Below, piece after piece: positions 1 through 15,639 of a stretch of 64,000 nt of DNA. Every line of letters starts with the position of its first letter. The stretch's first letter is position 1. The notes under the pieces are model-generated. The model ran no database searches. It worked only from the letters and a program-made list of their open reading frames with translations, and was not told the origin of the DNA. The translations under genes and the position numbers were made by a program. Origin of the DNA: Aquila chrysaetos chrysaetos (lineage: Eukaryota > Chordata > Aves > Accipitriformes > Accipitridae); contig NC_044030.1 of assembly GCF_900496995.4 (NCBI RefSeq), forward strand, positions 76,052,017-76,116,016, given 5' to 3'.

Positions 1-3000
1 GCCTGGTGCTTCCAGGCTGCCTGATCGGTCATGCTTAATTGCTAATTAGCTACCTCCATCCTTTTCTCTGGGAATTATGATAATGAACATAAAGAACTGT
101 TTATTCTAAATGAGACTTCCCAAGGGTAACAGCCTCCTCGGTGGCTGTAGAAATGGAAGGCAAGCCTGAGGAAACACCAGGGCACTGTGGTTTTTGGCAA
201 CAGATGATAAACATTTCTTTGTGGATGGAGCAGAGCATGTAATTTACTGCCCAGTTCTAACAAGAGGAGTCTTGAGCATTTTCCTATTCTTTGCCATCAC
301 TGTCAAAATGCAACAGCTAACTCCCAGTCAGAAACTGTGTGGCTGACATTTTTGTAGGTAGCAGCATAAAACTTACTGGACTTTTATCTGTGGAAAATGA
401 ATTCATCATTTTTATAAGATCTCAGATGTTCTTTTAACTGCTTCATCGCTCGTGGAGGGGCAGACGTGTCCTGCCCATCCTTCTGTAGAGGACAATGGTG
501 GTGGGATCAGGTAGCACCTAGACAGTTGCGCAGATGTGTTCAAGGGCAGGAGGCTTCTGTTGGACTCCCTGCTAGTTTTGCATTGCACAGGTAAAGGGTG
601 ATGACCTAAAGCCACTGAGCTTGCTCCTTGAGCACAATCATCAGTCATTTTTTATCAATCTCCAGCAGCATTTACCTCAAAGATCATCCCCTGACAAGAA
701 ATGATCACAGTGGCTACTTTACTGCAATTTTCGTGACATCCCAGTGGCCAATAAAAGTCCAGTTGTCCCTTTTTTATCCCCAAAGCCATAGGACAGGGAA
801 ATATAACAACACAGAGCGATGGATACAGGCAGCCGTCCCATTGCCAGGCTCATGCTAGCACATTCAAAACTGGCTTGGGCATCTTTGAACACTACTGCAT
901 GATACTGCATGTGAACAGTGAATTAAATTCATTAAAATTCAGAGATTCGAGTTGTGTGCCATCAAGGGCAGTACCCGTGCCATCTGGTAATGAATGTGGG
1001 CAGTGCTCATGGCTTCCTGGCACAAGCTGTCAGAGAAGCATCGGGCAAGTTGGGGTCTGTGCTCAGTGGTGGGGCACTCTCATCTGGTTCCTCAAGGGGC
1101 TTAAGTCGTGGACCCTGATACAGGTGTATGAACTGCACACTGGGCTAGAAAAGATCTGGACCAAGAGACTGGAGTGCCCATTCCCATGACTTTTCACCCC
1201 AGCCTGTGTTTTACAGTTGTCCCACCTCAGACATCCACCAGCATTCCTGGATGGTGCACGGTCCCTGAGCTGTCACTGAGCTGCTGCGGCAGCTCATGGT
1301 GTCATGCTGTGGTGCTTGGACTGCATCTTCTACAGGACTGCATCGTTAAAACATTCTGGCAGATAAAGTAGAAGTCGGAAGTTAACTGGAGAAGTACAGG
1401 GGGATGAATATCATCTTTGATGGCTTCAAGGAGCGCTAAAAGGGAATTCAGTGTATTGGAAACCGTGATCAAATAAAGTCACTGTGGCACACAGCAGTGA
1501 CCTTGTGAACATGCAAAGGGTTTAGCACTCAGAAATTAAGAAAAGCCAGTGTTAACCACATGCCAACATAATTTTCACTGGATTTCTGTGGTTCTCTGTA
1601 ATGATTCAGCATTTAATTACATGATTGTAGTCTGTGTTTTTTTTCTAGTTCTGTTTCTGGAAGGGCTTTCTGAGCGGTCCAAACGCAATGAAGTTTTAGT
1701 ATTGCAACATCTTGCTGGTTGACAAAACAGCTTAATCCACAGGGAGGGTTAGTAGAGCTGCGCAGCTGAGGGGACGGCTGCCCTTGTCTGCAGCTCTGCA
1801 AACAGAGTTCCCCTAAGAGCTCCCTCAAGGCTGACCCCTCTCTCTAGGAGCTCTCGGTTCACAACGCTTGGCTGTCAAACCACAGGCGCATGCCCAGCCT
1901 CCCACGTGGGGTGATGCATTTGTGCGTGGGGGTTGTCTCCTTCGAGGAGGTACCTCCGCAGGGTCTCCCCACCCCATCACAGGAGGAGAGCTGCGGGCTG
2001 CGGCTGGAGACCGTTGGCAGAGTGAGAAAGGAGGCAATCTCCTCCTCTTGATTTTGATGCAAATTTCCCCATTTCATGTCCTTTGAGCACCTCCCACAGC
2101 AGTGAAGCTCTGAAAGAGTTTAAAAAAAATTGGATAACCCTGCTGAAAACTGGGACATTAAAGTCCAGGTTTTCTCTACTTAAATTTCTCCCTTAACCAA
2201 GGCACTGGAGTTAGGAGATTTATGTCTGAAGCCATTGCCAGGCTTGGCTGCTCTCCAGAAGTGCCTGTCCCTCTCTGTTGAATACAGAGGGACCTGTGCT
2301 TAGCCAGGGCCTTTGCTCTGCACACTGACAGGGTGAATTTGAGATGAAATTCAGCTACTTCACAGAAAATCATGTATAGTTATGACAAGGGATGTGATGG
2401 CATTGATTATCCTGCACTCACAATGCACTGATGTGGAGAACACTGATGGCCTTCCAAGCCCTGACATAGTTGTGGCTTGAAAATATATTGGATCAGGGAT
2501 TATTGTGTTGGTCAGGGTTTGCTTCAGGACTTGGGATTCTGGTCCACGCCAGAGATGCTTTGGTGTCAGTCTAGTGTAAATACAAATACCTTTCCTCTGT
2601 GAAAGCTAAAGAGTGGTGTTCATTTGGTAGTAAATCTAAGGAATTATCTAGGTGAGAAGTCCAAGAAATCTAAGTAAGGAACTATCGGTTTCCTTGGAGA
2701 TCTCTTTCTGTTGAACTTAGTTTCTATTTGCAGCACTCATACTCTAGTGGTTAACATCATGGAAGTAAAAACATATTATTACTACTACCAGTACTAATTA
2801 AGAGTGTGGAAAGGTCCAAAATCCAAGTCAAAGGAAAACATGTAATACGACACATTTCTAAATGAAGGTGTACTTTTTATTTCAAGGAAAAGTGGGGGGG
2901 GTTGTGCCAGCAAACACCACACAAGCTCTTAGTAGAAGCTGCAAGCTCTATGTGCAAGCAGGAGAGCATGGTGGTGTATTCAGGTTATGGACACCCCTGC

Positions 3001-6000
3001 ACATGCTTATGTTTGTTACTGCTGAGCACCAGTGCTGTGGATTTTGCTGGATCCTTCAAAGAATTAACACAAATATGGACTTGGGGCAGCCTGCTGCCCT
3101 GGCACTGAATTGTTTCTCAGTGTCACTGTAATATGGATTGCTTCAGTATCTCCATGTTACTAAGGGCTGCACATTTTTCTTCCACTTGTAATCCAATCTG
3201 CAAACTTCCTCTGTAATAAAGTACTTTGCTTAACATCCTACCTTACCTTTCATTTGATTTTTATTGTTGCACTTTAGGAGATTCATGCACAGAAGTATCT
3301 ATGTGGGCAACAATAAAAAGCCTATGATAAATTTATTCTGAGTTATTACCTGCAGTTGTGACAGATAATAGATACTGGATTTCTGTTAGTATTGTGATTC
3401 ATTTAAATAAAAACCATGTGCCCGAAGTCAGTGCCTTGGAGATAAGTCAGACATCTGGCTGAGGTTCCATGTTTGGGAATGCAAATGATGCAGATGGTGA
3501 GATTATAATACATCGGGTTGTAACAGTGATGAACAAGCACTTCATTAGGTAGAGAAGGGAGAAAAAAAATCTAAACTAAGGGGTGAAATTTCTCGAGGAA
3601 TGCACATGATATTAATTTCAGTTTGGAGCTTGCATGCATGGGTTTGGGGGAGTCTGCTTTACACCACATGCCAAACCTTTATTCCAAATATATTAGAGTG
3701 CGCCAGATACAATATAGCACTTTCAAACAACTTTGCAGAATCAGATTGATATCTCAGGCTGTAAAAATGTTGGGTTTTCTTCCTTGGAGTCTTTTGGGGA
3801 AAAAAACCACCTTGTGAACAGAGTAGGAAAGAAAACAACTACTTTCTTTTATTCTGCATAAAATACTACCTCCACAAAAGTGTACTGGTGTGAACTGTGG
3901 AGTGGGCTCAAAGATAACGCACAAGTATTACATGTAGAAAAATTGGTGGGAATGTAGAAGCAGTCCAAATTGACAAAAAGTGTATGTTCTGAGAGCAAAA
4001 CAGGAATGAATCTTGCAATTCTAATCTTGTCTGTGCTGATACTGATTTAGCCTCAGATCTACACTTAGCATTGTCTCTGCAGGCTAGCGCAGACCGATAC
4101 CTTGGGTGTACAATGTGTTTACCTGTGATACCACTTTTTGGAAACAACATGCACTTTCCAGGGTGACCTAAAATTGGCCTGGGGTGAGCCAAAGTGACTG
4201 TCACCCGTGGTCACAGCAGTCATGATAAACCAGTCAGAAAAAATGCGCTACTCCCTTATCTTCTAGCAGTCACTCTATATTATACTTATTTAAGTACAAC
4301 ATCAACTTGAAAATTTCTGGTCATAGCATGAAACATATTAGAGGACCATAAGTAATAGGAAGAAATCACTGAAACTTTCCCCAGTTGTTTGCTTTAGATG
4401 CAGGTGACGGCTGTTGCCTATGCCTATGACCAGGACCGTGGTTCGTCCTGGGCAGTTGGTCAGTGTGGCATCTGCCATTGCTTGTCAGTGCTTCCCACAG
4501 GTGATGGGGCCCTGTCCTGCTGCTGGCCAATGCCACAGCCGTAACTTCCCTGCTGCAAAAAGCTTTCAGTGCTGTCACTTGTTTTAGTTGGAAAATAGAT
4601 TTTAAGAGCCCAACTGACACTTCTCCCATAATAAATCTCAGAGAAAGAGGTTTTTAAAACAGTAGGTGACCAGAGGATGTTGCTGATGCAGCTGCTATGG
4701 CCGAGGCAGATGAGACCGTTGGGCAGCCCCTTCCAGGGCACCTTCAATATTCATCTCCTGTGTACCTGCATCAGCCTGTGTTCTCTTCACCTTGCCCTGA
4801 ATGCAAGAGGTCTTTCCTTTTCAAAGCATCCAGCCTGCTCCCCCCTGGCATGAGAAGATGCTCCTTGTACCTGTGAGGATGTCCTGGAGGAAAATGGTCT
4901 CCTCTCAGCCATGAGTGCTGTGACATGAAAATGCTACTTAAATACTGTATAGAGAATAAAGCACTAGCAGAGATGAATATGCATGTTGTAGCAGTCGTTT
5001 AACCTTCGTGTTAACAACACCAAGTTTGTCAGGTTCATGGTATGGTTCCAGTGAGGGCTGTGCAGGCAGGTTCAGGTCCCTCCACAAGGATCCAGCCTTC
5101 CCCATGCTTCCTAGGTATTGGCAGGCATTACAGTAGCGAGACATTTATACTGCAATACCTTAAATGTGCTAATGGTAAAGGAAGAGCAAGAAACCTGGCA
5201 CTGAGTGTTGTCAAGAAACAGTAGGGAAGAAAGAAAAAAAAATCTTTGGTTCTGCACCAATAATATCAAAATGGCAGCTAGAAGCATCACTTGCTATTTT
5301 GCAAAGGCCTCGGTAGAACAGTAGAATCAGACAGATTGAAGGAGAAACATGAGCACCACAGAAGAATGGAACTTCTCTTTTTAGATGAATTGAAATAGCC
5401 CAGAAAAAAGCAATTACCTGAGACAAGGCACACTATAATGCAAAAGGTTTAAATGTGCTTTTGTATGGGCCACCTGACTGCCCATGAACCCACTAGTTAC
5501 ATGTTGGTAAGAACTTCTAGATGTAAAAAACCTTCATTCCAAAGTGCTTTACAAATGGACATGATGGGTATTTTCTCAGTTATTTACTTGCTGAGGACAT
5601 ACACCCACTTCTGAAGGACAGCACAGTGGTGGGTTCGGAGCACAGCCCAGCACACCACACAGTTCACACCACAACAAGAATACTGGGTCCATTTTGAACT
5701 TTGTGGATAATTTCTTTGCAACTATAAATATTTCCCTCTTATAAGAAAAAAAAAGTAAAATAACGTTATGCAATGGGCCAAAAGTCTAAAATCTATATGC
5801 TCCATTTCTTTACATTGAAATATTTATTTCTTAATAGGTAAAGTGAGAATAAAGCTTATCAAGCAATAAAAAAATACATTTTTCCTGGTGAAGCACATAC
5901 TTTCACTATCAGCTGTGCACCAGGCCAAAGTCGTATGGTTTAGTTTCTCTGATTAAGGGGCTAAACCAGCTGAAGCTGCTTTTTTCTTCCCAGGCAGCGT

Positions 6001-8214
6001 AATCTTGGCAAGGTCACAGATCCTGATGGTGCAATTTTCCTTTCTCAAGGAAGAGCTGTTTTAGAAGAGCAAATTTTTTTAAAGATGGGTAGGATTGGGG
6101 GGTTGATGTTTGTTTTCCAGCATCAAGCAGCAGTGTGAGAAGTTGTGCCAGTTTCCTCCCATAGTTCATCACACTTGAGGGTCCCCATATGTTCATCACA
6201 AGTAATCCCCACCAGCTCAGAACCACATCTTCGCCGGCCATCTGAGGACAGGAGGGTCCAGGTTTGGGTTTGTGACCTTCTTCCTCAGCTTCCTTGTGCA
6301 TCCCAAGGGTTTTTGCCTGCAGGTCTCTGTCCCAGCAGCAAGGGCTGCCCCGCAGCGGGTCCACTCTTCCTTTGGCTCATTTCCACACCTTCCCTCTCAG
6401 TGTTTCATAGGTGGCCAAATCAAAGTGCCTCTTGGTCCTATCTCAGGCTGTCCAGACATCATGCCTGGTAGCAGAGCCTATCCCTAGTTTCAGGGCAGTG
6501 GGTTAGAGGGGGGCTGGAGGAGAGGCTTTCTTTCAGCAGGAACATGGTTGCAAATAGCAAGCACTCAGAGTGAAATGGGCGGTGAGTTGGCTTGGTAGCA
6601 TTTCAGCATCTCATAAAAGTCTTGCGTTCAAACTCAGTAGGTTATTCACAGCTACAGCCATCTTCCAGCAGCAGGGTGGGGAGAGAGGAGCAGCAGCCAG
6701 TGCCAGCTCCATTAAATTAGGCAATAGGAAATGGTCTCTCCATGGGGCTGGGGCTGCGGTTTGTTCAGTTAGGGCACAGCGCGGTTGCTGCTGCAATTAG
6801 TACTTGGCTGACGGGCGATTGACACCAAGTTCAGCCTCTGTCTTGAAAGCTGAGCCCTATGTGGGACATGGTGCTGTGGGGAAATGGAAGGAAGTTTCTG
6901 AAAACAGCTTTGCTTCTTATTTTTAAAACTGGCCTCGTGCCACCCATTCGCTCACAAATTAAAGAGCGGGATGCACTGACATTGAGGGCACCGCCAGTCT
7001 GGCGCACTCTGTGCTAAAATCACCACGGCCCATTCGTTGGCCGGATGGTGTTCCTGCTCCTGCCATTTTCAACAGAGGGGCTAATGCCACATCAAAAAGC
7101 TGCTCCATGAACTTTCCATCATCTACGGACTGCAGTCTAAGCAGAGTAGCATCAGCTACACAGGCAGCACAGATACGACTGCCGCGTCCCAGATACCAAG
7201 CCTTCTAGTGACACCATATAAATAACAGCTCGTTCCAGTAATGCTTGTCTGCTTAGCGAATTGTTTCAGGATTTGCTCCATCCACTCTACCCTGCAACAA
7301 ATAACCTGCAGATGTGTGGCTCTAAAAATAATCCTTGGCATTGGGGCCATGGTACAGCATCACTACATAATTCCACAAACTTTTGTACTGCGTTGTTTTA
7401 AAAATGAATCTTTTCTGTATGCTGGAAGCAGTTCACGGAGACAGATTCTGTCCTAACAGAGACTGCTCTGTATATAGAGAGTATTTTGCTATCATCTCTG
7501 TGAACAATAAACATGGATCTGACTTCTGAACATATTATGTTAAGAATTACTTCTTTCCTTGTCCAATTCATTAAGTCTGTATACTTAATAAGCAGTTTCA
7601 GCTTTTACAAGGTCTTCTCTGGGAGCAATAAAACAGAGGGGGAAAGGAGAGAAACATCTGGATCAGTGAAATGCTCTTGAAATAATATCTTTTTTAGTCT
7701 CTATATAGAGATTTCCAAGGGCTTACATTAAGAAGTTAATTCCATTGCTGCTATTGATGTTGAACATATATTAGAAGTGCAATTTTAAGTTGGTCTTGTT
7801 GCTTAGATAGTGATCAGAGCTGGCCAACTCTTTTGTTTGAAAATACTGTCATGACAAATAGCATTGTTTGTATTTCATTCAAGATTTACTACATTTTTTT
7901 AGTTTTTCTCCTTTTAAAATTTTATTGCGAAAATAGAGAGAAGAGGGGAGAGAAAATAGTGGGAGGGGACCAAAGCTGCAATTCCATTGCAATTGAACAA
8001 ATAACTATTTTTTTCCCTTTTTTGTTGTTGTTTGGTTTTTTGGGGGGTTTGTTTGTTTGTTTCCCATTTCTTTAATATTTTTAAAGAATATCTGCTAGTG
8101 ATACTTTTTGATTTGGTTAGCTACAGTTTTGTACACTTAATCAACAAACTGGAGCTAAGATGCGCAGGGGCTGGAAAACATTATATTCAAGAAGAGCCCA
8201 AGGGAGCTGTGTTT

Positions 8215-8565
8215 GCTTAGTCTGGAGAAGAGGGAGCTAAGGGGCAAATTTAAATGGTGTCTCCAACTACCTAATGAGGAGTTATAGAGAAGACAAAGCC
8301 AGACCTTCATCAAAGGTGCACTGCGAAAGGACATGAGACAAGAGCCATGAGTTGCAGCAGGGACATCTTAAGTAGATATAAAGGGGAAAAACGCACAGTG
8401 AAGTGCTTAAGCGCTGAAAGAGGGTCCCAGAGAAGTGAGGCAATCTCCATCCCTGAAGACATTCAAAACTCATTGGGGTGAGTCTCTGAGCAGTAACCCA
8501 GCTGTCAGGTGCGCTTGGATCTGATGATTTCCAAAGGTCCGTTACAACCAAAATTATGCTGTGAA
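8215..8565 (+). repeat. CR1-type LINE fragment, 3' part
   Basis: The stretch from the gtctggagaagagggagct motif to the ccaaaggtccgttacaacca motif follows the order of conserved words in the 3' part of avian CR1. The terminal word, usually close to gaggtcccttccaacc, is diverged, so the copy is old. Plus orientation. Confidence 0.75.
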
Positions 8566-11500
8566 TGTATTTTTCTAAAATTATGGGGGGAAGGGAGGGG
8601 CGGTTCCTAGAATTTATTTCTGCTGCTTATAGAATGGCTGAAACCTTGACTTGAAAAGTTCCCTTGGCTGTGCTGAACCAGGGTCATGCCCCGGTGACTC
8701 TAAGCCAGTACCAGAAGGACAAAAATCCTTAGGCATAAGTGGCTGTTGAGCACCCTTATGTGACTCATAATGTAAAGAATTAGTTCGCTATGCTTTTTGC
8801 ACTCTTATAAAGTGTGTGCTGTGAAGATAGGAGCCATTTCATACCCCTTATCTGTAGATGGTATATAGAGAGTGCCCAGTTTCCCTTTAATCTGGGACAA
8901 TTCACATAAACCTCCATACCTTGCGTGGTGTCTTGTCCTTTCAATATGAGTTTTCCACACCAGAGAGGCAGAGTATCCAAATGCAGACATCTTCCTTGCA
9001 CCGTCTGTTATCTTCCAGCTCAGTGCTGGAAACCAAGGTGTCATCTGGATGTTGTGGGTAGCCAGTGTAGAGAACGAGGTGCTCAGAGCAGCATCTTTCT
9101 TAAATTATTTTTCTATGCTATTTCACTTTCCTAAAAGCTGATGGCTTTGTGTCTGGCTCTCCCCGCTTCTAGACTATTTAAATGGGAAGCATTAGCCTGG
9201 CTGGACTTACTTGCTTGCTTTCTTCCCAGAGCTGAATTTCAAGAACCATCACAAATTAAAATACCTGTTAAATACCTGGATTAAATATCTGTGTCTGTGT
9301 CTAGGGTCTGGATGGATGGTGTAGGGTATATATGGATGGCGTGCCTATGGGGCACATACAGGAGCAGGGCTACATGTCAAATCCTGAATCCATCAAAAAC
9401 GGAAAGAGGTTTGCAACAGTTTCCAATGGCAAATGTCAGCCAGACTTGATTAAGTTCACGCCACGAGTGATTGTCTGAAACTGTACTTCCAAGAAGTCCA
9501 ATTGTAGCACATCCTCAGAGCTGAGCATGTGCTCACCCATCATCCTGAGTCTTGGTCCAAGCCTGTTCCCAGTCTGACACGTGTTCATAGCAAAGCTGCC
9601 AGAGATTTCTGCAGAATCAGGATCAGGCCCTTACATGCAACTCACCCCTAAGTGAATGCAGACTGAGTTACTAGCTTGTCTCTGAAGGTTAATTGGGATT
9701 TATGTCCTGTTTGGAGAGCTAGCTTTAGAAATCTGACTTCCTTGCATAGTTTCTATGATGTGTTTTTCTGTGCATGCGTGTGTAAAAGGCACTTGCCTTT
9801 TATTGTTTATCGAAAGGAGTTTATTAGACATTGCTTATGCAGCATTTTTGTGATCTTGTTGATGAAAGATGCTGTATAAACAGGGTTGGATTGGACTGGA
9901 TTCAGTAAGTCTCAGAGCTTGCCAGCAATTTATTGCTGTTTGACTCCAGTGACCGAGCACCAGCACAGCAGCCAGCAAGTGAGCGCAGCTCCTTGCAGCA
10001 CTGCTCTGGCTCTGCCTTCCGTACTAAAATGGAATTTATTACTCTCTATCTCACATGGATATTTGGTAGGAAATTAGAGCTACAAAACGAAGAGTCATGG
10101 AAGTTTAAAAAAATCCAAGAGACAGGACAGATGTGCTGTGATTAGTCCTGTACTCTGGCTCACCTTGGGTTAGATAAATAATTGAATGTGTGCCGTCAGC
10201 AAGACATACTATTTACAGACTTGGAAGGAAATTTGGCTTGCAGTCCTCTAATTGGAAGTCAGAGGTGGTGGAAAAAAAGATTTTTGCTTGCTTTTCGTAC
10301 TTTAAATCTCAAAGCTGTGAGTTATTTTAAAACACAGGCTCAATCTTGGATCATTTCAATTGAGATTTAGAAGGCTACTTGCTCTTAGAAATGCCAATAT
10401 ATTTATGAGGATGCATTGTACTTTGCCAGTTCATTAGACTATGTAGTAAATGCAAACAGTGCTATCTTTGTATAAAATTCATTTTTTTTCTTCCCCTCAA
10501 ATTTCACACCTGTCAAACATTAATTTGATTCTGAAAAAAACATACCAACTTCACCTGTGAAGCTAAACAAAATAATTTTCTTGGTACAGTGCCAGAAAAT
10601 AAAAGAAATTTGTAAAAAAAGAGAGCAAGACAAAGCTGACAGCATGTATATGAAGCTGAGTCTAAGCAGATGAGAACAGTCAAAAGTCTTTTATTTAATC
10701 ATTCTGCTATTTTTGACATGCTGTCTAGTGATAAACCACATGAGCATTCCCTTGCATTAAGGAAATAAAACCCAAAAAACAATGAAATAAAAATCCAAGA
10801 AAGAGGAAAAGAAAGTACAGTCCAGCGCTGAAGAAATCACATCTGTGATTTTGAGGATGATGTTCACATGCATGTAAAATATCCAACAAATGGCTTTTCC
10901 AGTGGCAGCAGGGGTAATTGCTTTTTTGAAGTTGTGTAATATTTTCCTTCTGAGAGTTTCCTTCTTTGCTTAGAGAATATTCACAGGGAGATTTTTACTT
11001 AGTCATTTTTGGACATTGGTATGCTAAATGAGGTACAAACACTGATGGTTACCAGTGCCGCCAGTTGGTCTGTGCTGCAGAAAAAAATGCCGATTAGTCT
11101 GTGGTTAGTTGACGTGTTTGCAGCACCGAGGCTCTGCTTGGGCTAGGGACTGACATGGTGTTACGGCTTCCCCAAAAATGTGGAGCCCTAGTCTGTGTGG
11201 TTCACGTGGAAATACGACCTTTTTTCTTTCATTACGCATTGGAAGGAAGGATGTCAGGAAACTTTTCTACAAGTCTGTATTCTGCCCAGAAGAGACTGGA
11301 CTGAGTCTTAGTTGCCATTTAGTGAGCTGGGTTTTAGTTGCCACTCTCCTCCTGTAGCAAGTAGAAACTCATGAGCTCTTTTTTTCTTGTGGGCCTGTCT
11401 GCAGGATTTTCATACCAACCCCTTTCTCTGCATCCCAGAAGTCCTAAAATAGTCCAAAAGCCATAGTCTCCTGGGACTTCTGGTCTGCTGACACAGGGAG

Positions 11501-14500
11501 ATGTGTTGGGGAAGTGGTCTGCCTGCCCAGATTTTGTTTGAACACCTCTGCTGAACACCTCATTGCATCTCATTTACTTAAATGAAACCACAAACCCCAT
11601 CATGACGAGATGTCCTGCAGTGTGTCCATGGAGAACAGAGGCCCAGGGACTGCTACAAAAAGGACAGACTTTTTTGGTGGCTAAATTCCCCAGAACTGTG
11701 AAGTTTTGCTTTTTGTGCGTTCTCCAGTTTCATGCAGGTCAGCACCTATCATAACACCAAGCCCCACAGATACACATGCAGGGTGGAGGGTTTCTTGCAC
11801 CCCTTGAAGTCTTTTTCTGCTCTTTTATAGAGAGAAATGAGCTTCACACATTCACAAATAGCATGCTCTGCAGTGGCTGCGAACCATCATATCAGTTTGG
11901 AAGGTCCCTTCTGAGAAGAAGGAACTATAGTTTATACTCCACTGCCATAAAACTCCCTTTGACCATAAAAAGGTGACATGAAACAGCACTTTGAGGAGAG
12001 AAGGAGTCAGTTAACAATGCATTACAGTAAGGAGCAGCCAAGGAGCGTGTCTGAGAGCTTTCAAGAGCATCAGCCAGAGCCTGCCTGAGTAAGAGCTGGC
12101 ACAGTTCCCCAGAGTCAACAGAGGCATGTGACTTTTGTCAGGGGAGGATCTAGTCCCTGGCTTGTGTTCACAAAAGAGGAGCCCAGGAACTGAGTCTTAT
12201 CAAAACCTTCCCATTAGCAATAACTGGAATGGGATTTCATTTCTGGTATCAGTCTTAATAGCCAGAGCTGAGCAAAAGAGCAGATAGCAGGGCTGGTTTT
12301 TCCTAAGAAAAACTGTTATATGTGGGTAAATTTATTTGACTTAAGTAGCTGACGAGAAACATGGCTTATGCTCAGACAACACATTAATCACTGAAAATCT
12401 GACTTTCAGAAAAATCAAGTAATAGGTTGCAGTGATTTGCTGGCTGAGGTCTGAATTCCAGCTTTGCTGGTGAAGCATTGTCTCTGTGGTTGTTCAGGCG
12501 AATCCTGCTTTATTCTGTCAATTAAGAGAAATAAAGAAGCGCACATATACATACAGTGATCGTAGGTGCTGCAGCATTTCCTAGGCAATGGAAGACATCA
12601 CTGTACTTGTGTTATTCACTCTCAGCTGGGATGGTGACTGGAAGGGCTTTGGGCTGGCCTTGGACCTTGTGTTACACCCAATGTGAACATAAATTATCTT
12701 TTTACAAAACACTGAAAAAGGACTAAGTCTGGAAATCATGGCAAAGTGTATGCTGAGCAAGTGTCTGCGGGGAAGCCATCCTCTCTTACTCAAGATTTCG
12801 GTATGTATCCCATGGAAAGCCAAACAAAAATAAAGTGTATTGCTTCAGTTTTACACCATGTTGCCATAAATCTTCTCTCCATGTGAATTATGGCGAAACT
12901 GTGCACAGCTACTGAGCTGCTTCCTTAATACACTTGTGCTGCAGATGGGCTTTGTCTGTACATGCTTTGGCAGACAGACCTGTCCCTCATTTGGATTTTA
13001 TATAGAATATGAGAAAAACAAGGCGTTTTTTTAATGTACCTTGTTGGCTTGCTTTTATAGCTGTCTAACTATTTTTTGTAAGTTAATTGCTGTATTTTAT
13101 ATTTGCATTTTTGCTGCACTGTGTATTTCTCAAAGTCAGGGTGATCAAAAAGAAACACTGGGCAGGCACAATAAGGAGCCAGTCTAACAAAGACCCCTTT
13201 GTGCAATTAAACACAGCCATGCCATAGCCTTTGCTGACTCAGGTCTTCAAGATATGGCACAAATTCTTCAGAGTTCATGTTATGACGTTGGCTGAAGAAA
13301 TCTGATTAAATTTTTTTTTTCTATCTTTTCCCAACAGGAAATTGTTTTTTTTAATTAAATACATTTGCTTGACTGTATTACCATTAGTTTCTACCAGCAC
13401 CGACCTGCGAGAACAGTGTTGATATATCTAATCCTACACAAAATGTTAAGCAGCTTTTACACCCCCTAAACTGCAACTCTTCTGACATTCATGGGTCAGA
13501 AATAGCGTGTCAGAGAAGAGGGATTTGACCTGCCTGACCACCTATGGAGCTGCTGCATCTTCCTGTGAAGCGACCTCAGGCATCAGCTAAGCTATAGAAA
13601 CTGTCTATGTGTGTGCTCCTAGCCTCAGTGAATGGGAGGTAAAGTGCCTCTGCTTGAATTACCTCTGTCTGGGTGGAGCTGTCCTGGAGGCTGTCTGTCT
13701 GTCTGAATCCCAGCATTGTAGCGATAAAGAAAGGGTAATATTTTATCCTAAGAACTCACTTTCTAACTCAGCATAGGGATTTCTATGTCTGCTTTGCTCC
13801 TAGGAGGCAAATATTTCCTAGGGTGTACTCTTCTGTTTCTACTTTTGACATCTTTAGCAAAAGTTTCCTTAACATATTATGTTCATCTGAAACCAGTATA
13901 AAACTTCTTTTTTCCTTCCCTTCGCATTTCCCCTTTGCTTCCCTTTTTTCAGTCACTAAATGGCCATTATGTATCTTTTTCAACATAATAGTCATGATGG
14001 AGTTTTAGAGTTGCCTCTTTGCTGAAGCTAACCAAAACCTCAATAACTCACCAAGCAGCTCCGAGCCAGCCGTTGTCACAGCCCAAGTCGCTGCTGCGTT
14101 ACTGCAGACAGATACAGGTTAATTATCACTTTAAATGTTTCTCCTGTTACTGTTTGCATTTCCAAAGCATTTCAGCTGCAGTAGGACCCTGAATCACTCC
14201 TTTCCCTCTCACACAGAAGTATTTTCTCAGTTCAGCAAACCCGGGTCTCTCCAGCACTGCCACCCGCCACGGTGTCCCGGTGCAAAGCAGGAGGTGGGCT
14301 GGGGGCGATGGCAGCTCTGCACCAGGTGGAAACAATTAAGGGGAAAAACCGTGGTCCGCACTGGATGAGTTACTGCTGATAGCTGCCAGATAAGCTAACT
14401 TAATAAAGTGCTGGCTTAATTAAGCCACATTCTTTGCATCTTGCCTTTCCTCCTGCCTGTCTGGGGCGATGCTATCAAGCAGCTACTGCTTTGCAAGATG

Positions 14501-15639
14501 GGGCAGGGGTGCTGTGCTGGTGCACTGCCGTGTGTCAGGCACCCCGGGGGACACCCCTGGGCAATGGGACATGGGGGTGCTCCTGGAAAGGTCAGCTCCC
14601 CTCTCAGTCTGCAAAGTGATGGGTCACAGAAGCCTGCAACGAAGGCAGATCTGCTGGTTGCCTAGTCATGGATGTGTTTATTGGTATCAGAGGTTTGACC
14701 CTAGATCCCATCTTCTGACATTCAGTGGTCCAGGAGCACCTCGACCTCCAGAGCGGAGGGGAGTAGCTCAATATCTTCCTGCTTCTCCTGCAGCTATCAT
14801 TCAGAAAAAAATGGTGACTTTGCTTTGAGAGAGTCCCTATCACTATGGATTTTCTTACAGGTAATACAAAATCTAGACATTACAGTTATCGAAATCATGG
14901 TGCCCAAAGCCCTCTGCACATTTGGGCTTGTGCATGTTCCTGAGTGAAGACTGCATGAGAATCAGAAGTTGCTATATTTTTAATAGCTGAAACACCCCAT
15001 TAAAAGCTGTAACAGAGAAGTCTGCCAGAAGTTTCTCCCTTTGGAAACCAGATTTAAAGTTAACGGATCAACTTAATTTCCCCTTAGATCCAAGTTTTAG
15101 TGGTTGAGCTTCTTACACAGCTGTGTATTAGTTTGTGTTTGATGCATGCTCACACGTACAGCTGCGTAGCAACTGCCTTGCTGAAAGTTATTCAGTAGCT
15201 GCAACTATCAGTGGGGACCCCCCTCTTACCTCTCATTATGTATAATGAGATTGCTGCTGTGCAACGTTGATTAGACATGTCAACCTGGAGCTGGATGTCT
15301 GAAAATGAGTATTGCTATTAAAATGCCTTTGCTAATGATCAACTCATGTGTCAATCATTTTGACAGATTTCTCTTTAAGAATGTAAAAAGCTAAAGCACA
15401 CAGGAATCCCAGGGTTAAAATGTAATGTTCAGAGAAATGGGTATTGCTGTATTGTATTTCCTGTGCCTTAACCCTAAAGTAGCAGTTTCCCTGGCCAAAT
15501 CATGCTGATGTCTGAAGCTTGCTGTTGAGTACAGGCTGTGCCAGTACAGAGATCTGTAATCTTGAATTGGGAACCAATTATCATGGGGAATTGGTTTCTG
15601 GAGTGTGATCCTGAAAGCAGGGTATCCCTTCTCTAAACC

